Source of the DNA: Zeimonas sp050187175
GTDB lineage: Bacteria > Pseudomonadota > Gammaproteobacteria > Burkholderiales > Burkholderiaceae_E
Assembly: GCA_050187175.1 (NCBI GenBank)
Contig: JBFWXS010000018.1
Span: 1-64,000 of the forward strand
Length of the DNA: 64,000 nt
Reading direction: 5' to 3'
The notes beneath the pieces are model-generated. The model did not search any database, was not told where the DNA came from, and saw nothing but the letters and a program-made list of their open reading frames with translations. Position 1 is the first letter of the stretch. The number at the start of each line of letters is the position of its first letter. Of this stretch, positions 30,805 through 39,641 are shown piece after piece. The position numbers and the translations under genes were made by a program.

Positions 30805-32153
30805 GCGGCGGCGCCGCGCCGGCCGGCGTGTTCGAGGAACGCTTCGATGCGCTGGCGCGCTACGTCACCGGCGCGGCCCGCGCCGGCGAGGCGCTGTTCG
30901 CCGAGCTGCATGCCGAGCGCGCCGACTACCTGCGCTTGAATCGCGGCCGCGTGCGGCAGGCCGGCACGGTCGAGCGGGCCACCGCCGTGCTGCGGCTGAT
31001 CGCCGGCGACCGGCAGGCGCGCATCACTTGTCCGCTGGTGCCGGGCCGTCGCGGCCGCGCGCAGCTCGACCGCGCGCTGGGGCGGCTGCGCGATGCGCTG
31101 GCCAGGGCCGATGCCGATCCGTTCCTCGCCTGGCAGCGCGAGCCGGCGCGCAGCCGCGTGCAGCGCGGCGGTCTGGTGGCCACACCCGAGCAAGTGGTGA
31201 CCACGCTCGGTGCGGCGGCCGGCGATGCCGACCTGATCGGCTTTCACGCCGCCGGACCGGTGGCGGCCGGTCTGGCCAGCAATCTCGGTCATCGGCACTT
31301 CCATGAGGCGGTCTGGTCCTCGTTCGATTTCACGGTGCAGGTCGATGAAGGGCGCGCGGTGAAGGAGACTTGGTCAGGCCGCGACTGGGACGCAGCGGCC
31401 GTCGCCGCCGCGGTGGCGCAGGCGCGCGAACACGCGGCGCTGCTGCGCCGGCCGGCACGCCAGCTGGCGCCGGGCAGCTACCGCGCGCTGCTGGCGCCGC
31501 ACGCCGTCGCCGATCTGCTGAGCCTGCTCGGCTGGGGCGGCTTCTCGCTGCGCGCGCAGCGCACCGGGCAATCGCCGCTGGCGCGGCTGCAGCGCGGCGA
31601 GGTGCAGTTCGCGGAGATGTTCTCGCTGGCCGAGGACCTGGCGCTGCATGACGTGCCGCGCTTCCAGTCCGATGGCTTCGTGCGGCCCGACTGCTTGCCG
31701 CTGATCGCCGCCGGTCGACAGGTGGATGCATTGGTCTCGCCGCGCAGCGCGCGCGAGTTCGGTGGCGCGGCTGGGAACGGTGCTGACGACGGCGAGGCGC
31801 CGCTGGCGCCGACGCTGGGCGCCGGCAGCTTGCGGCAGGCCGACGCGCTGGCCGCGCTCGACACCGGCCTGGCGATCAGCAACCTGTGGTATCTGAACTA
31901 CTCGGACCGCGCCGCCTGCCGCGTCACCGGCATGACGCGCTTCGCCACGCTGTGGGTCGAAGACGGCTGGCCGGTGGCGCCGGTCGGCACCATGCGCTTC
32001 GACGACAGCCTGTACCGGCTGTTCGGCCCGGCCCTGCAGGCGCTTACCGATGAGGTACGGCGCATGCCGTCCACCGAGACTTATGACGGCAGGCAGTTCG
32101 GCGGTGTCGCCGCGCCGTCGGCGCTGGTGTCGGCCCTGACCTTCACCTTGTGA
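30801..32153 (+). CDS. TldE/PmbA-like metallopeptidase partner subunit
   Basis: A 450-residue PmbA/TldE-like protein lacking HExxxH. It starts with GTG overlapping the tldD stop (GTGA), giving translational coupling. Family-like stretches include VWSSFDFTVQVDEGRAVKET, the segment LAISNLWYLNYSDRAACRVT and MTRFATLWVEDG. In known pairs TldE carries no metal and completes the TldD dimer. The stop overlaps the convergent exbD stop by 11 bases, so the two transcription units run into each other. Confidence 0.85.
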   Translation: MSGGAAPAGVFEERFDALARYVTGAARAGEALFAELHAERADYLRLNRGRVRQAGTVERATAVLRLIAGDRQARITCPLVPGRRGRAQLDRALGRLRDALARADADPFLAWQREPARSRVQRGGLVATPEQVVTTLGAAAGDADLIGFHAAGPVAAGLASNLGHRHFHEAVWSSFDFTVQVDEGRAVKETWSGRDWDAAAVAAAVAQAREHAALLRRPARQLAPGSYRALLAPHAVADLLSLLGWGGFSLRAQRTGQSPLARLQRGEVQFAEMFSLAEDLALHDVPRFQSDGFVRPDCLPLIAAGRQVDALVSPRSAREFGGAAGNGADDGEAPLAPTLGAGSLRQADALAALDTGLAISNLWYLNYSDRAACRVTGMTRFATLWVEDGWPVAPVGTMRFDDSLYRLFGPALQALTDEVRRMPSTETYDGRQFGGVAAPSALVSALTFTL

Positions 32154-32592
32154 GCTCGGCGGCCTTGGGCGCCGCGCGCACCGGCTCGGTGATGAAGCCG
32201 ATCTGCGCGATGCCGGCCGCCTGCGCGGCGGCCATCAATTCGGCGATGCGCTGATAGCGGGTGTCGCGGTCGGCGCGCAGCTGCAGCGGCGCCGGCGGCT
32301 GCTGCGCCGCGGCCTGCCGCAGGCGAAGCTGCAGGGCGTCGGCATCGGCGACCGGCTCGTCGTTCCAGAACACCGCGCCGGCGGCGTCGATCGACAGCGT
32401 GACCGTCTGCGGCGGCTGCGCGGAAGGCGGCGCGCCGGCGCGCGGCAGGTCGAGCCGGATCCCGTGCGTCAGCAGCGGGGCCGTGATGATGAAGATCACC
32501 AGCAGCACGAGCATCACGTCGACCAGCGGCGTGGTGTTGATCTCGGCCATGGGCTGCTGCTGGCTGCTGGGGCTCAATCCGCCGAATGCCAT
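32143..32592 (-). CDS. exbD: ExbD/TolR family biopolymer transport protein
   Basis: A 149-residue inner-membrane protein with one N-terminal membrane segment containing the functional aspartate (INTTPLVDVMLVLLVIFIIT) and a periplasmic domain. It forms the proton channel with ExbB to energise TonB. It is encoded 117 bp after exbB; the space contains a 15-bp tandem array. No tonB is adjacent. TonB-dependent BtuB encoded about 5 kb away is a plausible client. Confidence 0.93.
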   Translation of the reverse strand: MAFGGLSPSSQQQPMAEINTTPLVDVMLVLLVIFIITAPLLTHGIRLDLPRAGAPPSAQPPQTVTLSIDAAGAVFWNDEPVADADALQLRLRQAAAQQPPAPLQLRADRDTRYQRIAELMAAAQAAGIAQIGFITEPVRAAPKAAELTR

Positions 32593-32611
32593 GTCGGTCT
32601 CCGTCCTGTTC

Positions 32612-32700
32612 CGGTCGGCTTGTCGCCTGTCCGCTCGTCGCCTGTCCGCTCGTTGCTTGCCCGTTCGTCGCTTGCCCGTTCGTCGCCTGCCGCTCGCTGC
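32612..32700. repeat. 15-bp tandem repeat between exbB and exbD
   Basis: At least four 15-bp units (CTGTCCGCTCGTCGC at 32627 and 32642 with one change; TTGCCCGTTCGTCGC at 32657 and 32672) with decayed copies on each side. It fills most of the 117-bp intergenic space of the exbB-exbD unit, where copy number could affect mRNA folding or spacing. Confidence 0.88.
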
Positions 32701-32709
32701 GCGCCGCGC

Positions 32710-33447
32710 TCAGCGCACCAGCTGGCCGCCGGCGAGCGGGGCCACCGCGCCTTGCAGACCGTCGCCGCCGCCATGGCTGAGCCGTCGGCCGGTCAGCACC
32801 AGCGCCAGCAGATCGTGCGCGAAGCCGTCGAGCTCGGCCAGCAGCAGCCGGTTGGCGCGCACGAATGCGTTGTAGGCCAGCACGGCCGGGATGGCGACGG
32901 CCAGGCCGGCCGCGGTCATGACCAGCGCTTCGCCGACCGGACCCGCCACCTGGTCGATCAGCACCTGCCCGCTGGCGGCGATGCCGATCAGCGCGTGGTA
33001 GATGCCCCAGACGGTACCGAACAGGCCGATGAAGGGCGCGGTGCTGCCCACTGACGCGAGCAGCGTGAGGCCGCTTTCGAGCCGAGCCGAGGCCTGCGTG
33101 ATCTCGCCGCGCAGCGCGTGCGTGACCAGTTCCTCGCGGTCGATGGCGGCGGCCAGCGAGTCGTCGGGTTGCATGCCGGCCGCGGCCCGCGCCTTCTCGA
33201 CCAGCGGCGTGAACAGCGCCTCCGGGTCGGCGCGCCGCAGCTCGGCCAGCGCCTCGTCGATCGAGCGCGCGCGCCAGAAGCGCTCGAGCGCCGCATGCGC
33301 GCCGCGGCGCAGCCGCCACAGGCTCCAGCTCTTGGACAGAATGAAGTACCAGCTGAGTACCGACATCAGCAGCAGCAGATAGGCGACCGCGTGCGTGACC
33401 GCATCGGCCGACTGCCAGAAGTGCATCAATCCTAGGTCCTGCCGCAT
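32710..33447 (-). CDS. exbB: ExbB/TolQ family proton channel protein
   Basis: A 245-residue MotA/TolQ/ExbB protein with three membrane segments: AVAYLLLLMSVLSWYFIL near the N-terminus, LTLLASVGSTAPFIGLFGTV and GEALVMTAAGLAVAIPAVLA. Partner of ExbD. The start at 33447 (MRQDLGLMHFW) is chosen because the ExbB N-terminus begins there; upstream in-frame residues are charged and unrelated. Confidence 0.93.
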   Translation of the reverse strand: MRQDLGLMHFWQSADAVTHAVAYLLLLMSVLSWYFILSKSWSLWRLRRGAHAALERFWRARSIDEALAELRRADPEALFTPLVEKARAAAGMQPDDSLAAAIDREELVTHALRGEITQASARLESGLTLLASVGSTAPFIGLFGTVWGIYHALIGIAASGQVLIDQVAGPVGEALVMTAAGLAVAIPAVLAYNAFVRANRLLLAELDGFAHDLLALVLTGRRLSHGGGDGLQGAVAPLAGGQLVR

Positions 33448-33599
33448 CCGCTCGTTCCTTTCGGCGCGCTCCCGCTGCCGAGCTGCGTCGGCGTGGTTCG
33501 TGCGGCCGTATTCTTCCAATCACGCCTTCGATGGTAGCCAATTGTCCGGCAGCCCGGCGCCGCGAAGGGGGTCTTTCGGTTCGCAGGTAAGCTGTCGCG

Positions 33600-34685
33600 G
33601 TGTTCGATCGACGTTTCAGGATTTCCGTGCCGATCTCGGCTGGCGTTCATACCCGAACGGCGCGGCGCCGGCTGCTGGCGACGGGGCTGCTGCCTTTGCT
33701 CGGCGGATGCGCCGTCGCGAACGGGCCGGAGCGCAGGCTACCCGGTGCGCCGGGGGCCGCCGGGTTGCCGGGGCCGGGATCGCCGGGCGCCGCATCGTCG
33801 AGCAACGCATGGTCGAGCACCGCATCGCCGAGCGCCGATTCGCGGCCGCCTGAATCGCTGACCGACGAAGCCTGGCGAGCCGACTACCTGCTGCTAGGCG
33901 AGGTCCACGACAACGCCGAGCAGCACAAGCTGCGGCTAGGCTGGCTCGATCACCTGAGCTCCTCGCGCCGCTTCGTGCTGGCGGTCGAGCAGCTCGATGC
34001 CGACCGGCAGGCGGATCTGGATCGCGCGCTGCGCGAAGCCGCGGCGGGCGATCCGGCGGCCCGCGCCCGGCAGGTCGCCGAGGCCGCGGGCTTCAGCTTC
34101 GACGGCTGGCACTGGCCGTACTACGCACCTTATTTCGAACTGGCGCTGCGCCGCGGCCTGCCGCTGGCGGCGGCCAACCTGTCGCGCCGCGACGCGATGC
34201 GCATCGCGCGCGGGCAGGCGCCGGCTCCCGCGGAGCCCACTGGCTGGGGGGCTGCCGAGCGCAGCGCCATGGAGCGCTCCATCAGCGATGGTCATTGCGG
34301 CATGCTGCCGGCGAACGCGGTGGCGACTATGGCCGCCGCGCAGCTGGCGCGCGACCGCTGCCTGGCTCAGTCGGTGGTATCGGCCGGACAGCGGCACGGC
34401 CTGCCGGTGGTGCTGCTGGCCGGCAACGGCCATATGCGGCGCGATATCGGCGTGCCGCGCCACCTGCGCGAACTGGCGCCGCAGGCGCGCGTGCTGGCGA
34501 TCGGGCTGATCGAACGCGGCGATCCCGGCGACGCCCCGTTCGACCGCGTCGCGACGACGGCCCCGCAGCCGCGGCCCGACCCGTGCGAGGCGATGCGCCG
34601 GCGCGGCGCCTCTGCGCCTGTTTCCGCCCCTCCGCCTGTTTCCGCCCTTCCGCCCGTTTCCGCCCCCGCCCCGGACCGGCGGTGA
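33600..34685 (+). CDS. ChaN family (heme-binding) lipoprotein
   Basis: A 361-residue protein with GTG start. An arginine-rich N-terminus precedes a lipobox-like LLPLLGGCAVA, indicating a lipoprotein. The ChaN (PF04187) core has YLLLGEVHDNAEQHKLRLGW, FVLAVEQLDADRQADL, WPYYAPYFELALRRGLPL and a C-terminal LLAGNGHMRRDIGVPRHL. ChaN-type proteins bind heme, which fits the divergent exbBD genes. I saw no Fur box in the 152-bp divergent region. The C-terminus carries three 18-bp repeats (34614-34667; APVSAP/PPVSAL/PPVSAP). Confidence 0.85.
   Translation: MFDRRFRISVPISAGVHTRTARRRLLATGLLPLLGGCAVANGPERRLPGAPGAAGLPGPGSPGAASSSNAWSSTASPSADSRPPESLTDEAWRADYLLLGEVHDNAEQHKLRLGWLDHLSSSRRFVLAVEQLDADRQADLDRALREAAAGDPAARARQVAEAAGFSFDGWHWPYYAPYFELALRRGLPLAAANLSRRDAMRIARGQAPAPAEPTGWGAAERSAMERSISDGHCGMLPANAVATMAAAQLARDRCLAQSVVSAGQRHGLPVVLLAGNGHMRRDIGVPRHLRELAPQARVLAIGLIERGDPGDAPFDRVATTAPQPRPDPCEAMRRRGASAPVSAPPPVSALPPVSAPAPDRR
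34614..34667 (+). repeat. 18-bp tandem repeat at the 3' end of the ChaN gene, three copies
   Basis: Units like CCGCCTGTTTCCGCCCTT encode PPVSAL-type hexapeptides just before the stop codon. Confidence 0.88.
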
Positions 34686-34699
34686 CCTTGACAACGGTC

Positions 34700-34736
34700 A
34701 TGGTGAAAACCAATCGGCTGTATAGAATTAATCAAT
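34700..34736 (+). promoter_or_regulatory. OxyR-binding site upstream of ahpC
   Basis: Four tetranucleotides at 11-bp intervals (ATGG-N7-CAAT-N7-ATAG-N7-CAAT) match the OxyR motif ATAG-N7-CTAT-N7-ATAG-N7-CTAT at 13 of 16 positions. It lies about 70 bp upstream of ahpC in an unusually AT-rich stretch and just upstream of a possible -35/-10 (TTCCAT, TAAGAT at 34760-34765). Confidence 0.7.
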
Positions 34737-34805
34737 TTCCATAATTTCGCTGACGCAAATAAGATTGAGTCTCCTTCTCCACTGAACTCCAACAGAGGAC
34801 CCGCG

Positions 34806-35369
34806 ATGTCACTGATCAATACCGAAGTCAAACCGTTCAAAGCCACTGCCTATCACAACGGCAAGTTCGTTCCCGTCAGCGACCAGGACCTGAAAGGCAA
34901 GTGGTCGGTCTTCGTGTTCTATCCGGCCGACTTCACCTTCGTTTGCCCGACCGAGCTGGGTGATCTGGCCGACAACTACGCCGAATTCAAGAAGCTGGGC
35001 GTCGAAATCTACGGCGTCTCCACCGACACGCATTTCACGCACAAGGCGTGGCACGACACGTCGGACACGATCGCCAAAGTCCAGTACCCGCTGGTCGGCG
35101 ACCCGACTGCGGCGCTGGCGCGCAACTTCGAAGTGCTGATCGAGGAAGAAGGCCTGGCGCTGCGCGGCACCTTCGTGATCGATCCCGAAGGCAAGATCAA
35201 AGTGATGGAAGTGCACGACAACGGCATCGGCCGTGACGCCAAGGAACTGCTGCGCAAGGTTCAGGCAGCCCAGTACGTCGCGTCGCATCCGGGTGAAGTG
35301 TGCCCGGCCAAATGGACGCCCGGCGACAAGACGCTGGCCCCGTCGCTCGACCTGGTCGGCAAGATCTAA
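34806..35369 (+). CDS. ahpC: Alkyl hydroperoxide reductase peroxiredoxin AhpC
   Basis: A 187-residue typical 2-Cys peroxiredoxin reducing H2O2 and organic peroxides. The peroxidatic C47 is in ADFTFVCPTELGDLAD and the resolving cysteine in HPGEVCPAKW near residue 166. It is reduced by AhpF encoded immediately downstream. Codon use has more A and T at silent sites than neighbours, as expected for a highly expressed gene. A terminator separates it from ahpF. Confidence 0.97.
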   Translation: MSLINTEVKPFKATAYHNGKFVPVSDQDLKGKWSVFVFYPADFTFVCPTELGDLADNYAEFKKLGVEIYGVSTDTHFTHKAWHDTSDTIAKVQYPLVGDPTAALARNFEVLIEEEGLALRGTFVIDPEGKIKVMEVHDNGIGRDAKELLRKVQAAQYVASHPGEVCPAKWTPGDKTLAPSLDLVGKI

Positions 35370-35391
35370 GCGGCTCGTCTCCGCCCGATAC

Positions 35392-35422
35392 GCCCGGGCG
35401 TTTGCTGCCCGGGCTTTTTTTT
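35392..35422 (+). terminator. Rho-independent terminator between ahpC and ahpF
   Basis: An 8-bp GCCCGGGC stem (35392-35399 and 35407-35414), a 7-base loop and eight T. It should reduce read-through so that ahpC is made in excess over ahpF. Confidence 0.92.
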
Positions 35423-35450
35423 GCCGTTCGATCCGACAAGTGAGTCAATC

Positions 35451-37055
35451 ATGCTCGATGCCAACCTCAAGACACAATTGAAGAGCTATCTCGAACGGCT
35501 TACCCAGCCGATCGAGATCGTGGCGTCGCTCGACGACAGCGAGCCGTCCAAGGAGATGCAGTCGCTGCTGCAGGACATCGCCGGCCTGTCGGAGCGCGTC
35601 GCGCTGGTCGAACGGCGCGGCGACGGCGAGCGCGCTCCTTCGTTCGCCATCAACCGCCCCGGCGGCGGCGTCGATCTGCGCTTCGCCGGGCTGCCGATGG
35701 GCCACGAGTTCACGTCGCTGGTGCTGGCGCTGCTGCAGGTCGGCGGCTATCCGCCCAAGGTCAGCCCCGAAGTCATCGAGCAGGTGCGCCGGCTGGAAGG
35801 CCGCTTCCGCTTCGAGACCTACTTCTCGCAGTCGTGCCAGAACTGCCCGGACGTGGTGCAGGCGCTGAACCTGATGTCGGTGCTGAATCCGAACATCAGC
35901 CACGTCGCGATCGACGGCGCGGCCTTCCAGGACGAGGTCGAATCGCGCCAGATCATGGCGGTGCCGACCGTGTTCCTGAACGGTGAACCGTTCGGCCAGG
36001 GCCGCATGACGCTGGAAGAAATCCTCGCCCGGATCGACACCGGCGCGGTGGCCCGCGAAGCCGAGCAGCTCAGCGCGAAGGCGCCGTTCGACGTGCTGAT
36101 CGTCGGCGGCGGTCCGGCCGGCGCCGCGGCGGCGATCTACTCGGCGCGCAAGGGCATTCGCACCGGCCTGGCTGCCGAGCGCTTCGGCGGGCAGGTGCTG
36201 GACACGCTGGCGATCGAGAACTTCATCTCGGTGAAGGAAACCGAGGGGCCGAAGATGGCGGCGGCGCTCGAGGAGCACGTCAAGAGCTACGACGTCGACC
36301 TGATGAACCGGCAGCGCGCGCAGTCGCTGTCGGTGCAGGCCGACGGCATCGAGGTGCGCTTCGACAGCGGCGCCGTTCTCAAGGGCAAGACGGTGATCAT
36401 CGCCACCGGCGCGCGCTGGCGCGATATGAACGTGCCCGGCGAGCAGGAATACCGCACCAAGGGCGTGACCTACTGCCCACACTGCGACGGTCCGCTGTTC
36501 AAGGGCAAGCGCGTGGCGGTGATCGGCGGCGGCAACTCCGGCGTCGAGGCGGCGATCGATCTGGCCGGCGTGGTGGCGCACGTGACGCTGCTCGAGTTCG
36601 CGCCCGAGCTGAAGGCCGACGCGGTGCTGCAGCGCAAGCTGCGCAGCCTGCCCAACGTCGAGATCATCGTCAACGCGCAGACCACCGAGGTGAGCGGCGA
36701 CGGCAGCAAGGTCAATGGCCTGGTCTACAAGGATCGCGTCAGCGGCGCGACGCAGCGCGTCGAACTGGAAGGCATCTTCGTGCAGATCGGCCTGCTGCCG
36801 AACACCGACTGGCTGAAGGACAGCGGCGTCGAGCTCACGCGCTTCGGCGAGGTGGTGGTCAATGCACGCGGCGAGACTTCACTGCCGGGCGTGTTCGCGG
36901 CGGGCGACGTGACGACGGTGCCGTACAAGCAGATCGTCATCGCGATGGGCGAGGGCTCCAAGGCCTCGCTGAGCGCGTTCGATCATCTGATCCGTACGAC
37001 GGCGCCGGAAGAAGCGGCGCCCGCGGGCGCCAAGGCCGAAGCCCTTACCGCTTGA
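35451..37055 (+). CDS. ahpF: Alkyl hydroperoxide reductase flavoprotein AhpF
   Basis: A 534-residue NADH:peroxiredoxin oxidoreductase. The N-terminal thioredoxin-like domain has the CQNC centre (about residues 129-132), then an FAD domain (VLIVGGGPAGAAAAIYSARK), the redox CPHC (about 343-346) in VTYCPHCDGPLFKGKRVAVI, and a C-terminal FAD motif LPGVFAAGDVTTVPYKQI. The start at 35451 (MLDANLKTQL) matches the family and sits 29 bp after the ahpC terminator. Confidence 0.97.
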   Translation: MLDANLKTQLKSYLERLTQPIEIVASLDDSEPSKEMQSLLQDIAGLSERVALVERRGDGERAPSFAINRPGGGVDLRFAGLPMGHEFTSLVLALLQVGGYPPKVSPEVIEQVRRLEGRFRFETYFSQSCQNCPDVVQALNLMSVLNPNISHVAIDGAAFQDEVESRQIMAVPTVFLNGEPFGQGRMTLEEILARIDTGAVAREAEQLSAKAPFDVLIVGGGPAGAAAAIYSARKGIRTGLAAERFGGQVLDTLAIENFISVKETEGPKMAAALEEHVKSYDVDLMNRQRAQSLSVQADGIEVRFDSGAVLKGKTVIIATGARWRDMNVPGEQEYRTKGVTYCPHCDGPLFKGKRVAVIGGGNSGVEAAIDLAGVVAHVTLLEFAPELKADAVLQRKLRSLPNVEIIVNAQTTEVSGDGSKVNGLVYKDRVSGATQRVELEGIFVQIGLLPNTDWLKDSGVELTRFGEVVVNARGETSLPGVFAAGDVTTVPYKQIVIAMGEGSKASLSAFDHLIRTTAPEEAAPAGAKAEALTA

Positions 37056-37080
37056 GCATGGCGGGGCGCCCTGCCAAAGA

Positions 37081-37106
37081 AAACGGGCGGCCGTCGCCGC
37101 CCGTTT
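37081..37106. terminator. Bidirectional terminator between ahpF and the PEP-CTERM gene
   Basis: A perfect 11-bp stem AAACGGGCGGC / GCCGCCCGTTT with a CGTC loop. A and T tracts on the two sides let it serve both convergent genes. Confidence 0.85.
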
Positions 37107-37124
37107 GCCGAGGTGCGCGACGGC

Positions 37125-37886
37125 TCAGTCCGTGCGGCGGTTCGAGCGGTTCAGGTTGAACAGTCCGAACGCGGCCAGTCCCAGCCCCAGTAGCGCCATC
37201 GAACCGGGCAGCTCCACTGGTGTGCCCGGATCCGTCGGTTCGAGCCGTTCCGTGGTGCGGATGCCGAACGTGAAGCCGTGCCAGCTTTCGGGTGTCGGCA
37301 CCGTCCACGAGAACGTCGAGTACGTGCCGATGAACTGCAGCGTGCCGTGTCCTTCACGGCCTTGCAGAACGTCGCCCGGCAGCGCCGTCAGTGCACTGCT
37401 GCTGCCGCCCCAGTAGCCGGCGCCCTGGCTGACGATCGTGAACGGCGAGTCGAAGTCGTACGTCGTCGGCACACCAGGCTGGCCGAGGCTGAGGATCGCC
37501 ATGATGGGATCCTTGATCGCTTCGGACAGCGTCACCACGTAGGTCTGGTTGACGCCGCCGACCAGGGCCAGGATGTCGCTGTCGGGCGGCGCGTTGCTGA
37601 CCTCGCTGCTCAGATACGGAGTATTCGGCGACCAGTAGTTGGTGCCGCCGCTGGTCTGCGCGAAGTACAGCGAACCGAACGAGCCGTCCGCGTTGTACGA
37701 CTGAAAGCTCACGTTCACCGTCGAGCTGTCGGGCAGCGTGATGACGCCGGTCGCCGAACCGGTGGCGACGTTCGCCGAAATCCAGTCGACGTAGTGATAG
37801 GTGGCGGCGGAGGCGGCGCCGGCCGTGGCGGCCAGCGCGACAGACGCGAGCCCGTTGACGAGACGCCGTGACATCGGGGTCGACAT
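37125..37886 (-). CDS. PEP-CTERM-like exported protein
   Basis: A 253-residue protein with a signal peptide (RRLVNGLASVALAATAGAAS, then AATYHY), a Ser/Thr/Gly-rich beta-type mature region, and a sorting-signal C-terminus: VELPGSMALLGLGLAAFGLF then a basic end NLNRSNRRTD. The tripartite tail (short motif, hydrophobic helix, Arg-rich end) is that of PEP-CTERM exosortase substrates, but the motif is VELPGS instead of VPEPGS. No exosortase gene is in the window. Function unknown; likely surface or matrix protein. Confidence 0.78.
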   Translation of the reverse strand: MSTPMSRRLVNGLASVALAATAGAASAATYHYVDWISANVATGSATGVITLPDSSTVNVSFQSYNADGSFGSLYFAQTSGGTNYWSPNTPYLSSEVSNAPPDSDILALVGGVNQTYVVTLSEAIKDPIMAILSLGQPGVPTTYDFDSPFTIVSQGAGYWGGSSSALTALPGDVLQGREGHGTLQFIGTYSTFSWTVPTPESWHGFTFGIRTTERLEPTDPGTPVELPGSMALLGLGLAAFGLFNLNRSNRRTD

Positions 37887-38037
37887 GCCTGTTCTCCCGG
37901 CAGTTCGTGATGATGACGCCGGTGAATGTCAAGCAAGTTCCAGCCCAAATCGGAAATGCGAGTCGAAACAAGCCGTTGGCAGCGGGCCTATGGCGGATGT
38001 GTAAAAGAATCCGACGCGGGGCGGCCCGCGCAAGGAA

Positions 38038-39581
38038 TCAGCGCTGCGGCATGTCGGCGCTCGAATAGCCCAGGCTCACCGTCGCATCGGCCGGGATGGC
38101 CGGCATCGTCGCGTTCCACGCCTGCCAGGCGTCGCGCATCCGGGCCAGCCGTTGCGGGTCGCGGCGCGCCCGGTTGGCGCGTTCGCGTTCGTCGGCGGAC
38201 AGGTCGAACAGATACTCGTGGCCGTCCACCATCAGATACTTCCAGTCGCCGTCGCGCAGCGCGCGCTGGCCGCGGTGATTCATGCGCCAGTACATGGGCC
38301 GCGCGAATGTTCGCGTCGGATCGCGCAGCACCGGCTGCAGCGACACGCCGTCGGGCGGGTGAGCCGGGTCGGCGGCGACGCCGGCCACGTCCAGCAGCGT
38401 CGTGGACCAGTCCATGGTCAGGCAGTGCTGCGTGCTGACGGCACCGGGCGGGATCACCGCCGGCCAGTGCGCGATCCACGGCACGCGGATGCCGCCTTCG
38501 GTGAGATCCATCTTGCCGCCGACCAGCGGCCAGTTGTCCGAGAACCGCTCGCCGCCGTTGTCGCTGGTGAAGACTACCAGCGTGTCGCGCTCCAGCCCCT
38601 GCTCGCGCAAGGTCCGCATCAGTTCGCCTATGCCTTCGTCCATGTGATGGATCATGCGCCGGTAGCGGTCGACGCTGCCGCCGTCGAGGTGGAACAGGTT
38701 GCTCGCTACTTCCGGCGCCACGTCGGCGTCGTCGCGCGTTTCCCAGGGCCAGTGCGGCGCCGTGTAGTGCAGGCTGAGGAAGAACGGACGGCCGGCGTGC
38801 GCATCGGCCGCCGCCCGCCGTACGTAGTCGACGGCGCGCCGGCTCAGCAGGTCGGTCAGATAGCCGATCTCGTGATGCTCGTCCTCGCCGAGGTACAGGT
38901 CATGGTGGCCGGCCCCCGAGCAATGCGTGAAGTAGTCGACGCCGCCGGCGAGGATGCCGTAGAACTCGTCGTAGCCCGAGCGCAGCGGCCCGAACGTGGG
39001 CGGATAGCCGAGATGCCATTTGCCGATCAGCGCCGTGCGGTAGCCGCCGCCGCGCAGCAGTGAGGGCAGCGTCGGCAGCTCCGGCGGCAGGCCGAGCGTC
39101 GTGCTGCCCTTGCTGCGGCTGTTGATGGGTTCTTCCAGCGCGCCGCGCAGCCGGTACTGATAGCGCATCGTCATCAGCGCGAAGCGCGTCGGCGAGCAGA
39201 CCGGCGAGTTGGCATAGCCCTGCGTCAGGCGCAGTCCGCCGGCGGCGAGGCGGTCCAGTTCAGGCGAGACCGGCTCGCGGCCGCCGTAGCAGCCCAGGTC
39301 GGCGTAGCCCAGGTCGTCGGCGACGATGAAGATCAGGTTGGGGCGGGGCTGCCGGGCGGCGGGAGAAGTGGCGGCAGCGGAAGCAGTGGAGGCGGCGGAG
39401 GCGGCGGAGGTGGCGGAGGTGGCGGNNNNNNNNNNNNNNNNNNNNNNNNNNNNNNNNNNNNNNNNNNNNNNNNNNNNNNNNNNNNNNNNNNNNNNNNNNN
39501 NNNNNNNNNNNNNNNNNNNNNNNNNGCGGCGGAAGCGGAAGCGGCGGAAGCGGAAGCAGCGGAAGCGGAAGCAGCGGTCAT
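38038..39581 (-). CDS. Sulfatase (arylsulfatase family) with a low-complexity N-terminus across an assembly gap
   Basis: Formylglycine-dependent sulfatase. PNLIFIVADDLGYADLGCYG supplies the metal-binding Asp pair. NSPVCSPTRFALM holds the CxPxR motif whose Cys is converted to formylglycine, so an FGE or AtsB maturase is required. TALIGKWHLGY and VVFTSDNGGERF complete the site. Before the domain lies an Ala/Ser/Thr-rich stretch with 15-bp repeats interrupted by 100 N (39426-39525). The probable ATG at 39581 is in a different frame from the catalytic part, so the gap must hide a length that corrects it. No clear signal peptide is visible. A Bug receptor gene follows upstream. Confidence 0.85.
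39426..39525. other. Assembly gap (100 N) in the sulfatase 5' repeat
   Basis: 100 N inside GGCGGA-type low-complexity DNA. Unlike the gaps at 1345 and 11343 there is no long identical flank, so the true distance is unknown. Confidence 0.95.
39529..39573. repeat. 15-bp tandem repeat at the sulfatase 5' end, three copies beside the gap
   Basis: GCGGAAGCGGAAGCG followed by two GCGGAAGCGGAAGCA units; on the minus strand these encode Ala/Ser pentapeptides right after the ATG. Similar sequence lies on the other side of the gap (39371-39425). Confidence 0.85.
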
Positions 39582-39641
39582 GGCGGTATTTCGATCGTGC
39601 AGCGGATCGTGGAACGGATCGTGTAGTGGTTCGCCCGGCGT

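Noticed and set aside
39333..39581. Separate Pro-rich small gene beside the gap upstream of the sulfatase
   Set aside because: It is produced by low-complexity GC repeats read through the N run; the ATG at 39581 is better seen as the sulfatase start with frame to be corrected in the gap.
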